Notes: generated by a model from the sequence alone, not told the origin. Shown: positions 1 to 12,409, counted from the stretch's first letter. The stretch: 64,000 nucleotides of DNA from Pomacea canaliculata (GCF_003073045.1 NC_037593.1:2657525-2721524), one strand, 5' to 3'. Numbers and translations: made by a program.

Positions 1-294
1 TTTAAAGTGAGGGAAATGTGCTTCAAAAATACTATAATTATTGTTTTTATTATATTTATTCTTTTTTCTTATCTCTTATTTCAAAGAATTCAAATCTCAA
101 GTGTCTTTTCCAAACACACATACCTTAATGAATATCCATGCAATCTATACATCAACCAAAACATAAGTTTATAGAGACCAGACAACACAGCATCAAAAGG
201 ACCAAGATCTTGCATGACTTGGTATGCAGTGATTGCTTTTTTACTGCAAAAAAGTTCATTTGTCTGAAAAATTAAATGCTTAACTCTTGTGCAG
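1..294 (+). other. intron of a gene entering from the left
   Basis: AT-rich sequence without a coding signal. It ends in a good 3' splice site (ttgtgcag at 287-294) directly before the exon at 295, so I read it as the intron before the penultimate exon of the left-hand gene. Nothing else is recognised in it. Confidence 0.5.
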
Positions 295-627
295 GCTATC
301 AACATGGTTGAACTGACTGGCAAAATTAAGCTGCTGCTTAAACATGGTTTTCTGTCAGAATTTTCCTTTGGAGATTTGCTTGAGCAGCTGGAGAACTCTG
401 ACTCTGAGGCAAAAGTGGTAAGTTTCATTGTCTCTTCTCACTTTCGTGTGAATTTTTTAAAGGTAGCTTGGGTAAATAAAGTTAAAATAAATATTAATTG
501 TTAAGAACTTGTGTGCCTTTGAACATCCACACACAGGCAGGAATATGCTTGTTTTATGGACAGCCAAGCTGCTGGTTTTATTCATGTTCATAAAGCAGAA
601 CTTGTTGAAATGATTGCTCCAGCATGA
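295..627 (+). CDS. 3' end of an unidentified protein-coding gene (last two exons)
   Basis: Exons 295-417 and 541-627. The first follows a clear acceptor (tgtgcag) and ends at gtaagt; the second follows cacacaggcag and reads to a TGA at 625-627. Both junctions are phase 0, giving a 69-residue C-terminus that begins AINMVELTGKIKLLL and ends ELVEMIAPA. The tail is mildly acidic and mostly helical in character (GDLLEQLENSDSEAK), with no cysteine cluster or membrane segment. I do not recognise the family. Its poly(A) signal (AATAAA at about 750-755) would lie inside the last coding exon of the opposite-strand HSD gene. The 5' part is outside the window. Confidence 0.55.
577..582 (-). terminator. 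poly(A) signal of the HSD gene
   Basis: AATAAA on the minus strand, about 65 bases past the HSD stop codon. It lies within the last coding exon of the plus-strand gene, so the 3' ends of the two transcripts probably overlap. Confidence 0.5.
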
Positions 628-645
628 AATTGATGGCAAAGTACA

Positions 646-3448
646 TTACAGCTCTACTGTTCTGTAATAAGCTATTGATCTTTGTTGAGCTTCTTGCACA
701 GAAAATACTGGGTGGAAATCAAACATTCTTATTGCTTTATCACCCTTAAAATAAAGATCCATGTTGATATACTTAAGACTGCAGGATTCTGTTCCTAAGT
801 TTATCTTTATCAGGGGAGATAAAGCATACAACAGACGTTCCAGCAGATAGACTGTTCCATAAACAAGTGAAAAGGGCAGATAATACGGTGACAGACTGTA
901 GCCACGGCACTTGAGATAGGGTTGCATGAAACTGAAGCTGTTCTGGAGTGGAGTTTGATCAGGAATGTAAAACACTTCTCCTCCAATGTCCGCATTGTTG
1001 TACAAAGCTGTATCAGCTTGTACGAAAGCTGTAGCCACATTTCCAACATAGCATTGCTGGAACAGTGACTGGCCTCTGCCAACTCGCACTAACTTTCCTC
1101 CTCGAGACTTTGCACTGCGAAGGCCAGTTGTCACATAGTATGGATCAAGTTCTCCATACATGACATTTGCTCTTAGTGAAACTGTGTTCAGATATCTACC
1201 TGCAGAGAGAAAATCAAAATATTTATGCTTGTTTAGGCAGGATATTACAGACAACAAGTATCCACTATAGTTCAGTCTTGTTACACCATCTTGATTCTGC
1301 TGGCCAAAACAAAGATACATATCTAAACAAGGGGCCGTTGGCAGGATACTAACAGGAGTTTCTTCTCATAAAGTGATTCATCTTTTGTGCTACAAATATT
1401 TTCCATGATTAGACGACTGAATAATATTTATATTCTTAGATTTATATTTCAGATATTTGTGCACAAACAATTATCCAACAGTGTAGCTCATCTTATATTT
1501 TCTTTGATCGGATTTACATTAATTCTCTAACTTTTTAAAACACACACATAAGCACTTAAACATTTTAATGTGTATGTTTCCATTGCTGCTGTCTCTATTT
1601 TTAAATTTGGGGGCCAGTGAATGCCTGCCTACATTATTAAATATTCTAATAATCATCAGCAAAAATCAATTTAGCTGTCAAACAGGTATATATTATTATC
1701 TCTAAATATTCTATGTATGTCATCATGAACTGATTTCTTTAAAAGATTTATGTAATATTATTGTGAGCTATGTTATACATTTAGATGAGTTCATTATACA
1801 CAAAAAGTATTTATTATACTGCCAGGGTCACAGACTCATAGAAAGGTGATGAAACTAAAGGAAACAAAAACATTTTACAAACCATTTAAGGTTTTTTTCC
1901 CATTCGATGTAACAACCAATTGCTCAGCCTGAAGCTTTGTGAGTGGGTAACTAGGAAATAAGAACTTGTCTGGAATAAAGGTGTTTTCTTCTGTACCACC
2001 TCGAATAGGTGTAAATCCAACAACCACGTCCACTGTGCTACAGAAAATAAGCCTCTGGACATCACGTCGATGGCAGGCCCTTAAGATGTTGAGCGTTCCT
2101 AGATGTAGACAAAGGACTAAAACTGTAAACTCATGACAAAATTCCTGCTTCTTCGCTGTCCTGAGGCAAATGCTGACCTAAGCATCAGATTTTTACACGC
2201 AGATGGAAATCAAAAACATAACTTACTAAATTCATCACAACACCATGGATCATGACTGTGATTCATCAGCTCATGAAGCCGTTTCATTTTTTATTTTTTT
2301 TTTAACGAGCGTCATTTATTGTAGTCTTCTCTCACCTACTGAGTGAATAAGATCATCGTGTTATGTGGTGCATGATGACAGTAAAATACTATGCGTATAA
2401 TGTCGACATGGGAGATTGTAATGGAGTGTTGTGTGGGCTGATATAATGTCATGTCACTGGGTGTCCTCTGGTTGGTGTGTTGTGGCAGTAACAGCTCTAC
2501 ACTTTCGTAATAATACATTCTCTAGTCTAGACACTGAAGTGAAGGCTTAAGGAACAAAGGTGGGGGGGATATCATTGTGGTGGGGGAAGTGGTAATGGCA
2601 GCAGGGGAGAGTTGGGTACCCACCGTTGACATTGACGTTCTCCATGCCCTTGGTGTCCGGAAAGGTCCCGTAACTGACCAGTCCTGCGATATGTATGACC
2701 GAGGTGACGTCTTGGGTGGCCCTGAGCACAACATCCGGGTCCGTAATGGATCCTGTCATCGCCACTACAGGCTTGGTGGCCTTGTACTCTGCAGCATCGC
2801 AACGACAAGTTTCACATTAAAATGAACGATTTTCTCAAATTTCTCATGCGATATGTATTTGTATAGGCCTAAATTTGTTAAACAAAAAAGTCAGTGTATG
2901 TATTTTTGTTTGTTTTTAAAGTCAGTTATCTTGTGTTTTGTTGTTTTTTTTACGATGTGCCTCATTTTGTAATCATGCACTTTAATATATAATCATGTGT
3001 AATTGCATTTGTAAAGGTGGGATCGTGTGTATGTGTCTATATATTTTCTAAAGTGTTTATTTATTCTTGCGTTGAGAAATGAACGCAAGACCGTTTGAAC
3101 AGACGACGTCAGTGTGGGCCACCTCTCACCGAGTTTCTGTACGAAGGGTTGAAGGTCAAGGACGCGGATCTCCCGTACGTGCGGCGCGTGCTGCTGCAGC
3201 TGGCTGATCACGTGCTGCCCCAGAAATCCCGCCCCGCCGGTCACCAACACCACATCCCCCGCCACCTCTCCTCCCTGCGCCTCCGCCGTTGGAGGGACCT
3301 CGTCACGGTGATGCTTCATTGGAGCTGCTGGAAGAACCTCCGGCATCACAGGACACTTGCTTCCCGAACTCAGCTGCTGTACACCTCGTCTGCTCATGCC
3401 AGTGTAGTTTCTGGCACAATGCACCTGCTTCCATAGGATCTTCTGCAT
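646..3448 (-). CDS. 3-beta-hydroxysteroid dehydrogenase/isomerase family protein
   Basis: Four coding exons on the minus strand: 3448-3130, 2788-2624, 2098-1883 and 1199-646, every junction in phase 1, total 417 aa. The family uses NAD(H) to oxidise or isomerise 3-beta-hydroxysteroids or related sterols, usually bound to ER or mitochondrial membranes. Visible motifs are the dinucleotide-binding GGAGFLG at residues 71-77, an acidic residue after strand 2 (VLDLQ, D98) fitting NAD, the family block NVNGT around 160, STVDVVVG, and the catalytic Tyr212-x3-Lys216 (YPLTK). A hydrophobic stretch near the C-terminus (LVYGTVYLLERLLYAL) could anchor it. The Met at 3448 follows an acceptor (gtttcag, 3471-3478), so a 5'UTR exon lies near 3490-3560. 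About 60 residues precede the Rossmann fold, longer than usual for the family; Met35 or Met44 are alternative starts. Exact substrate cannot be told. Confidence 0.93.
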
Positions 3449-3559
3449 TTTTGTAATCAGTGGAGTAATGCTGAAACAGTTAAATGTACACTCACGGCTC
3501 TTACAACAGCGATAAGGCTGTGACGACGGTGCAAAATGTTTGAAAGTCAAATTTAATTA

Positions 3560-4530
3560 CTATTGCAGCTCACGAGAACAATACAGGAGAATTGAATGAT
3601 TATTTACTCTTTTTGTTAAAACTAATTAGGACCAAGCAGGTTGCCGATGTTTATGAAAATTAAAAAAATCAGTGGAATTAACTCGTCGCCTTCCGCATAG
3701 AGAGAAGAACAGTGCACATTAGATCGAGGCTGAGTGAAACTGGTCCTCCGTCCATCCAGCAGGTTTTCAGTCTACTTGTTTTCCTTTTAACGGGTTGTGA
3801 CCACTTGTCTCGCCTCCTTCCCTTCCCACTACTTTTAAGACATTGATTTATTCAGTGTGATGAACTAATGTGTTTTGGTGGCTCGGGTTCTTTCTGCTGA
3901 GCAGTCAGCCTCTCGATATTTCAAATTTAATGCAGACAAAACAAAGCACTTTCCAAGACATTACTTTCTTAAAATTTAAATTCTAATTATGAAGTGTGAA
4001 AAATACACACATACAAACTTTTATTTTCTAGTAACGCTTGGTGTGGAACTCAGTTGTTGTGGATCAGTATGTGGCCCACGTTTTTGTTGTCTTTAAATAT
4101 CACTTTTTAGTCGTTTTGTTATTTTAGACTTGTAACTTAAAAGCACTTATTATACAAATAGAGTCTTGTAGCAAACTTACCTATAGTGCTCGCGGGAATG
4201 CTCACTGCAGTTTGGCGGTCAGGATCCAGTCACACAGGCTACTGATGGTGTTCAGGGTCCAGCATCGCAGGCTATTGATGTCACGTGATGAAGATTTCTC
4301 TTACAGCCAGTCCCATCACTAGTTTCCACCTCCACTGTCTTTAGGTCCCGGGGCTCAGGTGCTCTGACGACCTCCTCATCAAAGGGGGTCCCGTCTGATC
4401 GCCCCAGTGGCGCATCGATCCGCGCGGTCTGATCGCTGTTTGTAACCTCCCTCCAACACACTCACACATCTCCCACATTGTCTTCAAACTGACACGAACA
4501 CATGCATGAACCTAGTGCCTAATTCCCGCC
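3560..4530. other. intergenic, likely divergent promoter region
   Basis: Lies between the HSD 5' end (minus) and the small plus-strand gene starting at or before 4531. AT-rich at 3.6-4.2 kb, more GC-rich at 4.2-4.45 kb. No convincing TATA box or coding exon was found. Upstream exons of the plus-strand gene could be hidden here. Confidence 0.4.
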
Positions 4531-5482
4531 ATGTGTGTGTGTGGTCAGGGTCCGGCTGTCGTGCGCCAGGCGCTGTGCATGCTGGAAGACACCGGCATGG
4601 TGTGCTGCAGACGGGACTGTGGCGCCATCTACGAGGTACTCCGCTTCGACCTTCGGCTTCGTTTGTTATCTTACTCTTATTGTGTGTTTTTTAAACTGCA
4701 ATCACGTGTTGTTAAAGGAACAGAGAATTCTATATAACATGCAATGAGTTGGTGTGTGTGTACTCGTGTGCTTGTGGTTGCAGAATCTGACCAGCAGCTG
4801 TCACCTCGATCGTGCTGTGCTGTCTATACTCAAGACAGAGTGCTGCAAGTCAAAATGTGAGTCAACAATAATACTTACACATTAAAACGAGAAAGCCTTA
4901 TAGCGCGCGTAGTCGCATTCGAATCAGGAACTACTTTTGCGTGGTGACGTCATTCTTCTGGGTTCAGGTGTCGGGGGTCAGAAGGTCTCACGCTCCATAC
5001 GCGTCCTGTGTGACGTCAGCGAGGGAGACAAAATGTCGGTCATTGTTAGGATTTGAACTGAAGTGGTCGGTGGTGTGTCGTTAGTTGGATTAGTGATATA
5101 TATTAGTGATAACAATCAAGATGGCACCTGACTTACCGCTTTTTTTGAAGTTTGTTAGCGAATCGGTCTTCGCGCAGTGATATATTCGATTGCGATTACG
5201 TGCTCTTGATTATTAACCTTCCAATTTTCAAAATGTTGTCCCGAGTAGCAGCCAGATATTAATCAGTGTGGCATGAATGTATTAATCTCTGCATTTGGTT
5301 ATTTTGTGACTTTAGACAAGGAGCGGGGCTGTCACTATCTACGCGTGTTAGACGAGCTCCGCAAGACAGTGCAGTATTCGGGGATTAACGAGAGAGCTGT
5401 CCTTGCGGTGCTGGACAGACTGGAGACCGACAGTGACGTCATGCGGACGGCCGACAAAAGCTACCTCCCTGTCATTGTCTAA
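4531..5482 (+). CDS. small cysteine-rich protein, family unknown
   Basis: Exons 4531-4635 (or 4549-4635), 4784-4856 and 5316-5482, with phases 0 and 1, a clear gtgagt donor at 4857 and acceptors gttgcag and ctttag. Starting at the ATG at 4531 (cccgccATG context) gives 114 aa. The TG-rich ...ggtcag just before 4549 could instead be an acceptor, with earlier exons not found. The product has eight cysteines in its first 70 residues (CVCGQG, MVCCRRDC, SSCH, ECCKSK, GCHY), then a cysteine-free, helical, charged C-terminal half ending SYLPVIV. No signal peptide is evident from this start. A poly(A) signal lies at 5746-5751. I do not recognise the family and assign no function. Confidence 0.6.
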
Positions 5483-5745
5483 GCCAGCTGGCGTGCTTGA
5501 AAGAAATTCATTTTAGTACACACACACTTGAATGGAGGAAGGCATTGTTGTGTGGTACCTAGCACCCATCTACACATTTAGGATAGCTAAATGGTTGTTT
5601 ATTTGACTCAAGCAGCAGTCAGTTCCCGACACTGTTTGATGTTTGTGGAGTAACGGGATAGAAGACAGCTTGCTGGTGACACGAAAGCTGTCTCAAAATG
5701 GTAATCATGCTGCTTTATTTTGTTAATTTCAGTTTGCTTGCCTAT

Positions 5746-5751
5746 AATAAA
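5746..5751 (+). terminator. poly(A) signal of the small cysteine-rich gene
   Basis: AATAAA about 265 bases after the stop codon at 5480-5482, with T/G-rich sequence shortly downstream. Confidence 0.55.
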
Positions 5752-5759
5752 TATGAAAA

Positions 5760-6230
5760 TCTTATTCTCGCGCTTTTGTTGTGTCGTTGTTCAAAGAACA
5801 TGTAATTATGGAAATTAAGTCCGGTAAGATATAGCCACTGGAAGTGAGGTGAAACGAACTCTTGCTCATCATAATATACTTCTTAAAATCTGAACAAATA
5901 AATTCTCTTGATATACTATACGCCTTCAAGCAATGATGTTGATAGTCACATTGGTGTTGACAATATTTAGTTCGTCAAGATGACAACGAATGAGAGAGAT
6001 GGAAGTTAAGACGAATCCATGCCTAACATGAGCTGATGGGTCTCATCTCTTTCTGTGAGAATGCTAACATTAGAAGGTCTGTTTGGTGAATGATGAAGAC
6101 ACCTTGTTAAGTACTTTAGAACTAGTAGCATTTTATGAACTAAACAATCATTTCAATATCAATAGAATTGTCACTTCAGTGGGTCCTAAAAGTCCATAAA
6201 ATGAGACAACACGAGCACAAAAATCATCAA
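5760..6230. other. intergenic between convergent genes
   Basis: Short AT-rich spacer between the 3' end of the plus-strand gene and the MMP 3'UTR. A minus-strand AATAAA at about 6238-6243 fits the MMP 3' end. Nothing else seen. Confidence 0.4.
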
Positions 6231-6684
6231 AATTATTTTTATTTGTGCATGAACATAAATTTGTGCTTCATGTCAAAGGTATATGGTAAATGATTAAATC
6301 ATAAGATCACAATGAAATATTTTTTCAGTAGATTGATGTAATTTTTAAAGTATTACAAAACAAAACGTCTTTTACTTACAGGAAGTAAATACTACAATCA
6401 CTCTCTAATTTGTATACAAAATAACTGCATCAAATGTAGGAAGGATAGCACAATAGGTCATAATAATTATCATAGTGATTGTGGATCATCAGAGATGCCA
6501 AAACGCAAATCTCGTTATTTGTGAAAAAATAAATGTCTGGCGCCATTTTGGGGGGAAGTGTTTAAAGCTGTAGATGGACGGCAGTATGAACGCATGCTTC
6601 GTGGGCTTGCTGAGTAATGTAACAGCTTGCAACTGCTGGAAGACAGGACTGCCGAAGAGAACATTTCAGAACTGATTGCTGAAT

Positions 6685-9600
6685 TTATCGAGGCGTTCTA
6701 ACCCCGCACGATAGCCACGCACCCCGGATATCCTTCGGGTACCCGCTTTGAAGTCTGGCGTGTGCGTCGTACTTCCAATACCTGCAAATAAAACACAACA
6801 ACGCCTTAAAAAATAAAAATAATTTTCATGAACTAATGGTGTGAGCTGTATGTACTTCACATCGTAATATTTAATGTCATTTACATCTTTATGCGGATGT
6901 GTGCAAAATCGTTTTGAAAGAATCTCATTCCACTTCGTTTAGTAATGCGCGTTATTTGAAATCATTTAGCAGGACACATACAGACAGGAGGGAAAATCTC
7001 ACCTGGTGCCCTTGAAGAAGTAGTAACTGCCATCGGTGCCCTGAAGGGTAGCCTCGGGATTAGTGGGTGCATCTCTCCAGTAGGAGGAGATGGGGCGGGG
7101 GTAGCCACTGGACGCACGCAGCAAGCCCTCAGCCCACCGCATGTACTTATTGTCCTGAAATAACAAACATCAGCCGTTAAATACGGTTTGTGTTGTCTTG
7201 AGCCAGCATAAGCTGCACAGAACAGTTTGCACTTATTGTCCTGAAATAAAGAACATCAGCTGTACAGTAACTTGTCCTGAAACAAAGCAGTTGTTGTACA
7301 GTTTGTTGGGGTTTCTCGGTTCGCGAAATTTCCTAAAGGTATTCAACTCCACCCAATTTCCTTCGTTTGCAAAACTGGTGTTGTTGTTTACACTCAGGAG
7401 AAACTTAATGCTTTGTATCCTCAACACAATTATCATGGTCAGGGTGACAGTTGTGTTATCAATGACAGTTACTGTGGGGATAATGAAGGTGACGTTAATA
7501 ACGACAACTACATCGTTGGTGGCAGTGGTCCTATCCTAAAGTACTGGGAAAACACCGGCAGCTCACCTTGAACAGGTAGATGCCCCCGTCGCTCCACTGC
7601 ATGGCGGCCTGGATGTTGGAGAAGTCGGCAGGTAGCGCCTTGGGGTAGCCAGTGTCCAGCTTGAAACCAGTGTAACGCCAGTAACGGTTGCCTGCACATC
7701 ACCATCCATGACATCACTGTCTACATCCAGCACCGGGTTGATGTCTACACCCTAAACCACGTTTTGTGACTGTCTTTTGAACGAAAACAGTCTTCCACCC
7801 CACATCTGTACCACAACACTTTTTGAAAATCATTGTCTTTGCGCCCAACAATTCTTTGATGTCCTCATCTTCATACACATCAACTCGTTGGATATCAAAT
7901 CCTTGAGTACTGAACTATTATATTGATGTGGAAGAGAGGATACATTCTGGGTGAGAAGGAGCAAGAACTGATACGGGTGGCCAGCTGAATGTTGGAGCAG
8001 TGTCATTACCAACTGATGACACTTTAACCTCGTCCAGCCCATGTCACACATCTAGGTGATGATGTTTATCAATATTTTGAGATGATTTATATTTGTAGCA
8101 TATATTTCACAGACAGTGCGCTACTTACGATGACTCATTTTAACATTTAAAACTTAATTATCAACTATTTTTATTGTCCAGCAAATATAATTTCTCTGTT
8201 TAAATATCGTCTCTAAATATAAATCTGTTAGAAGATAAAGGAGGGAAAATTATTGTATTTCTTATCCTTTTAGCAGTGCTGTTTCTCGGAGGATTTATTG
8301 CCTAGGAGGCGACTGGCTTCACATGTCACCCTCACAGCAGACACACGTGTAGATTGCCTGTAATTATTTGTTTCTCACAGCCTCGCTAGGTCTGTGACAG
8401 CTGAGGTGTTAACTGCATTAACTCAAAGGTTAAAGATTCTTCATTGTATGTCCAGGCGGGACAATTAGTCTGATGACCATAATCAGCTTCGAAAATTGCT
8501 TCCAGAAAAATGAGTGGTGCTGAGTATTTGCTAATGAGGAGAAAAGTGCCAAGTGATACTTGTGACTGTGCGTGCGCGTGTGTGTCCGTCTGTCTGTTCG
8601 TGTGTGGGAGTGAACACTGTTGTCGTGCGAGTGCTTTCAGCAATATTTTATAAAACATGTTTCTCGATGTTATAACAAGAATCAGAAAAGACCAGCTCCA
8701 GTTATGAATATGTGATTCTGCTTGTGCGTGCGTACGTACAGATGTATGTTTGGTGTTATGTATGTGTATTTGCGTGTGCATGTATCATGTATCATTTTTA
8801 TAACGGTATCACAGAAAACAGTTTAACTCCCCTCTCTCTTTGTTCTTCTTATCGTCCTTCATGATAAAAGTCAGATGCACTGTAGCAAAGACTTGCCGCC
8901 AGTTACAGATAACTATCGTTGACAACACCGAGCCTTTCTACTTTGATTGTCGAGCGCTAAAACTCACCTTTAAAAATGTAGGTTTTCCCTTGATGACGGT
9001 CGTACACCGCCGCCCCTGGGGCCAGGGGAGCATTGGGGAAGACAGAGCGGATACCTGTCTCACTCTCAATGCCAGTGGAACCGATCTTGTACACTTTGGT
9101 CTGTCGGAATGCATAGTAGTAGCCGTCGGAATCTGTTGGACAACAAGGACAAGTTTTGTTTGAGACAGTATAGGATGATATTGTAACAGACAGCACGAAG
9201 GCTGTGGTCAAAATTATGGAATATCTTGTGTTCCATCGCCCTAGGTCAAAGGTCTTCAATTTCTTGCCAGGCTTGATTGAACTCGCTTTCTCTAAAGACT
9301 TTTTTTCTTTGAGGGTTAGTTGTCCAGTAAGGGCCTATGCTATAAAATATCCGTGACATAAATGATTAAATGAATGACCAGCAGATTTTCCCTCGGATTC
9401 TGCAATCCACAGGCTGTTCAACTGATCTCAGTGGTAACAATGGAAGAAGTTGCACTTACTTGCAGCGATGGCGTCGAAGGTGAGGTTACAGTACCTCCCC
9501 ACAGGGGGCGGCGTCGATCGAGGTCGGGTGGTCACTCCCGGCCGTGAGGTCACGGGAGGTCGGGAGGTCACAGGGGGCTGGGGCCTGGAGCCGTAGAGGG

Positions 9601-12076
9601 TCTGAATGCCGCGAATATCATCACTGTGCAGCTGGTAGGTGGGGCCCTGGTAGTATGGCGCCATCAACGCCTGCGGCACGTTGGAGTGGCCCAGCCCCAG
9701 GGCGTGGCCAAACTCGTGGGCGGCCACCACCTCCAAGTTAGTCTTGCCTTCCTCCGCTCCCATCGTCCACGCCTCGTCATCATCGAAGTGGGTATCTCCG
9801 GCCAAAGGCTGGTCGCCGGGGAAGAACGCGTGAGCCAATGTTTGTCCTGCCGAAAGCAAAAGGTCAAGGGTAAAGATGATTTCATAGATATCGGGGGCGG
9901 GTAGGGAGGTCAGCGAACGCAGGTGGTTCAACGAGGCTAGAATAGTGTGTGTGTGTGGCATATTTTCTGAATTGGGAAATGGTAGCTGGTAGAGAGGGTA
10001 ATAGAAAAATATTCAGGCCACGCCAGGTTTTGAACCATAGAGCAGGTCTCACGCCCTCACCTCTGCCATCAAAGGCGTTGCCATTGCCGTCACCATGGCT
10101 ACCGCGAGCGAACTTGATCTCGATTTCTGCGGGACCAGACTGGCTCTCGCGGAACGTCAGCGGCACGACGTTGGCCCAGCTCTGGAAGGCCCTGCGGAAC
10201 GCCTGTCTGAACACCAGCAGGTGAGGTCAGCTCACGATCCCCCTCTCTCTCTTGTGTTGCCTTTCATTGTACCCCCTCTATCTTTCTCTTAATTTGTTTT
10301 TTTCTCTTTATCCGCATTCCTTCTTCTTTTCTCTCGTCCTTGCCATCTCCTAATTTTGTTCCTTCTGTCCCATCATACCACCTTACACGCCTTCTCGATG
10401 CTTCTTTCAATATCTGCTTCCATTCTCTCTTCCGCACACACAGACAAACACACACACAGACAAACACACACACACACATTCTTACAGTTCTCAGTTAACT
10501 CACCTCTGGCTTTCCCCTCCTAGTTGCCTTGTATATTCCACAACTTTGTAGGCTATATCGTTCTTCTGCCATTTGTATCCTGGAAATGATTGCACGGAAA
10601 TTATACAACAAATTATTCAAACATTTCATTTGTCGTTTCATTTCGCTGTTAGAAGACAGAAGATTTGTTCTCAGACTAGCCACCATTTGCTTTTATTCCT
10701 TCTCAAAGCAAAATTTGCTTTCTCTTGTTTTTATACTTTTCCCTTTCCTCAAATTAATTCCCAATCACAATCTTCTTGTCCCGTTCTTATTATAATATTT
10801 AGTTCTATTTAAATATTTTATTCTTTGCACAAATACCGGAACGTTTCAGTGGAATATGTCATCGTCTGAAGCAAAACATCAAATATATAAACTTTTTCAG
10901 TTCCATTTTCCTGCCGATCCATTGACTAAATGAGTTTTTAACTAGATGTGTTCAACACAGTTGTAAAGAAATAACAGGTTTTGTTTCTTCTGTCCAACCT
11001 TCATTCACATTCACACACAAGCTGTTGGCCAAAATCTCAAGTGCGGATATCATGACCTCTGACCTGGTACGTAAAAGGGCAAAGGGCGAGTTCGTTGAGC
11101 AGCGGGTCTCTTGCTTGGCTTCATGACGTCAGCAATGCCACAACGAGGTCTTTTCATCAGCTTCACGGTTCGCTCGTCCAGGATGCCAGTCAGGGGCAGC
11201 CCGTTAAAACGTTGGTACTCTCTTACAACAGAAAACAGATTTAAATATCACCTGCCTCATTCCCCCATCCTCCCCGTGACATGTTCTTACAGAAGCGCAC
11301 AACGACAGTTAATTACGTTTGGCTGGAGAGTTCTGTCACGAAACAATCAAAGATTTTGGTATGAATAGTTTAAGAGCCCTGTTTTGAACTGATAGACTAT
11401 GAATTTCACTTGTTGAGAGATATAGAACCTGCTGAGACTATCAACCACCTCAATGCCACGTTTCGCCGAAGCAAGAAAGGGTTAACTAAAGAGTTAATTA
11501 AGCAGTACTTAGGGTGGCATCGTCTTCTGGTGTCCGCAGGAAGAAAATACAGCATTTACCCTGTGAGGAGAAAGTAGTACAGAGTTGAGTACTTACTTGA
11601 TGCCCTCTTGAATCGAATTTTCGCTGTGTGACTCGTCGCTCTTTGGGTCATCCAGGTAGCCATACTTTTCTAAAACATTCTGTAACGTAGTGCAAATGAG
11701 TACACTGGGTTTGTTTAAATTAAATCATGTTACACATAAATTAAAAATAAAGTGTCACGAAAAAGTAATATTTTAAGACAATCAAACACTTACACGCGTA
11801 TTCATTCATAAATACATTGTTTATATATATATGTAAGAACGTCACTTGTAATCAAGCGTTGACAAAGGTGACAGATGGCCATCTTGCAGAAAGTCCTCGA
11901 CAATAATTCTACAATGCGGAAACACCTTGACATACTCCCAAGTGTATACTTACAATGGCATCGAAGTTTTTCTTGTTGGCATTATTTGATGTGGCCTTCT
12001 TTATCTTTTCTAAGTTCTGTCCTAGTGCCGAAGACACTAGAAGAACTAGAGCTAGGAGAGAGGCTTCCGTCCTCAT
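6685..12076 (-). CDS. matrix metalloproteinase, secreted, hemopexin type
   Basis: Ten exons on the minus strand: 12076-11954, 11679-11597, 11221-11064, 10579-10504, 10206-10061, 9846-9460, 9132-8968, 7691-7567, 7154-7003 and 6781-6685. All phases match; 503 aa. Zinc endopeptidase that degrades extracellular matrix. Domains in order: signal peptide (about 1-19, ending SSALG); propeptide with cysteine switch PRCGIAD at 94-100; catalytic domain (about 122-281) with zinc-binding [11 protein letters not shown] at 239-249 and Met-turn Met257; Pro/Thr-rich hinge with TSRP/TTRP repeats (about 282-313); four hemopexin blades, closed by Cys315 and Cys497, the usual blade 1-4 disulfide. No membrane segment or GPI signal follows, so it should be secreted. 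I see no RxKR furin site after the propeptide (only QRTR at 111-114), suggesting activation by other proteases. It cannot be assigned to a vertebrate MMP number. Confidence 0.96.
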
Positions 12077-12363
12077 GCCTGTCCTTTGTCTTTTTTGACG
12101 AGAACAACACAGCAGGTTGAGAAAATGTCACCACTGCTGTCACTTTTCACAAGATACCCTCGCTCTGTTTTTATTTCGATGCTACCACCGATGAAACTTG
12201 GATGATAATTTGGTTTATCCAAAGTTAATTGCTAGCAGAAATGAAATAGCAATTACTGAAGCAGCAAACTGAGAAGAGAAAACGTTTCAGTTCTCGTTGC
12301 CGCAATGGAGAGGACTGTAGATGTGCTGATCGTCGGGTTCCTGGTCACACCACTGACTTACCT

Positions 12364-12373
12364 ACTATATATA
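12364..12373 (-). promoter_or_regulatory. TATA box of the MMP gene
   Basis: The minus strand reads GGGTATATATAG about 290 bases upstream of the MMP start codon. This is a good TATA box and places transcription start near 12335. A full palindromic TGACGTCA (CRE/AP-1-like) lies 25 bases further upstream at 12398-12405, fitting an inducible MMP promoter. Function is inferred from position. Confidence 0.55.
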
Positions 12374-12409
12374 CCCGAGCCAAGAATGGTAATTCCCTGA
12401 CGTCAGTCA

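Noticed and set aside
810..1082. Open frame overlapping the last HSD exon in another frame
   Set aside because: It is a shadow of the HSD coding sequence, whose frame carries the conserved family residues.
4252..4461. Minus-strand 69-codon open frame upstream of HSD as an extra HSD exon
   Set aside because: No family similarity and no usable donor/acceptor pair joining it to the HSD exon at 3448.
9626..9904. Plus-strand open frames opposite the MMP catalytic exon
   Set aside because: They are the reverse complement of the zinc-motif exon and arise from its GC-rich codons.
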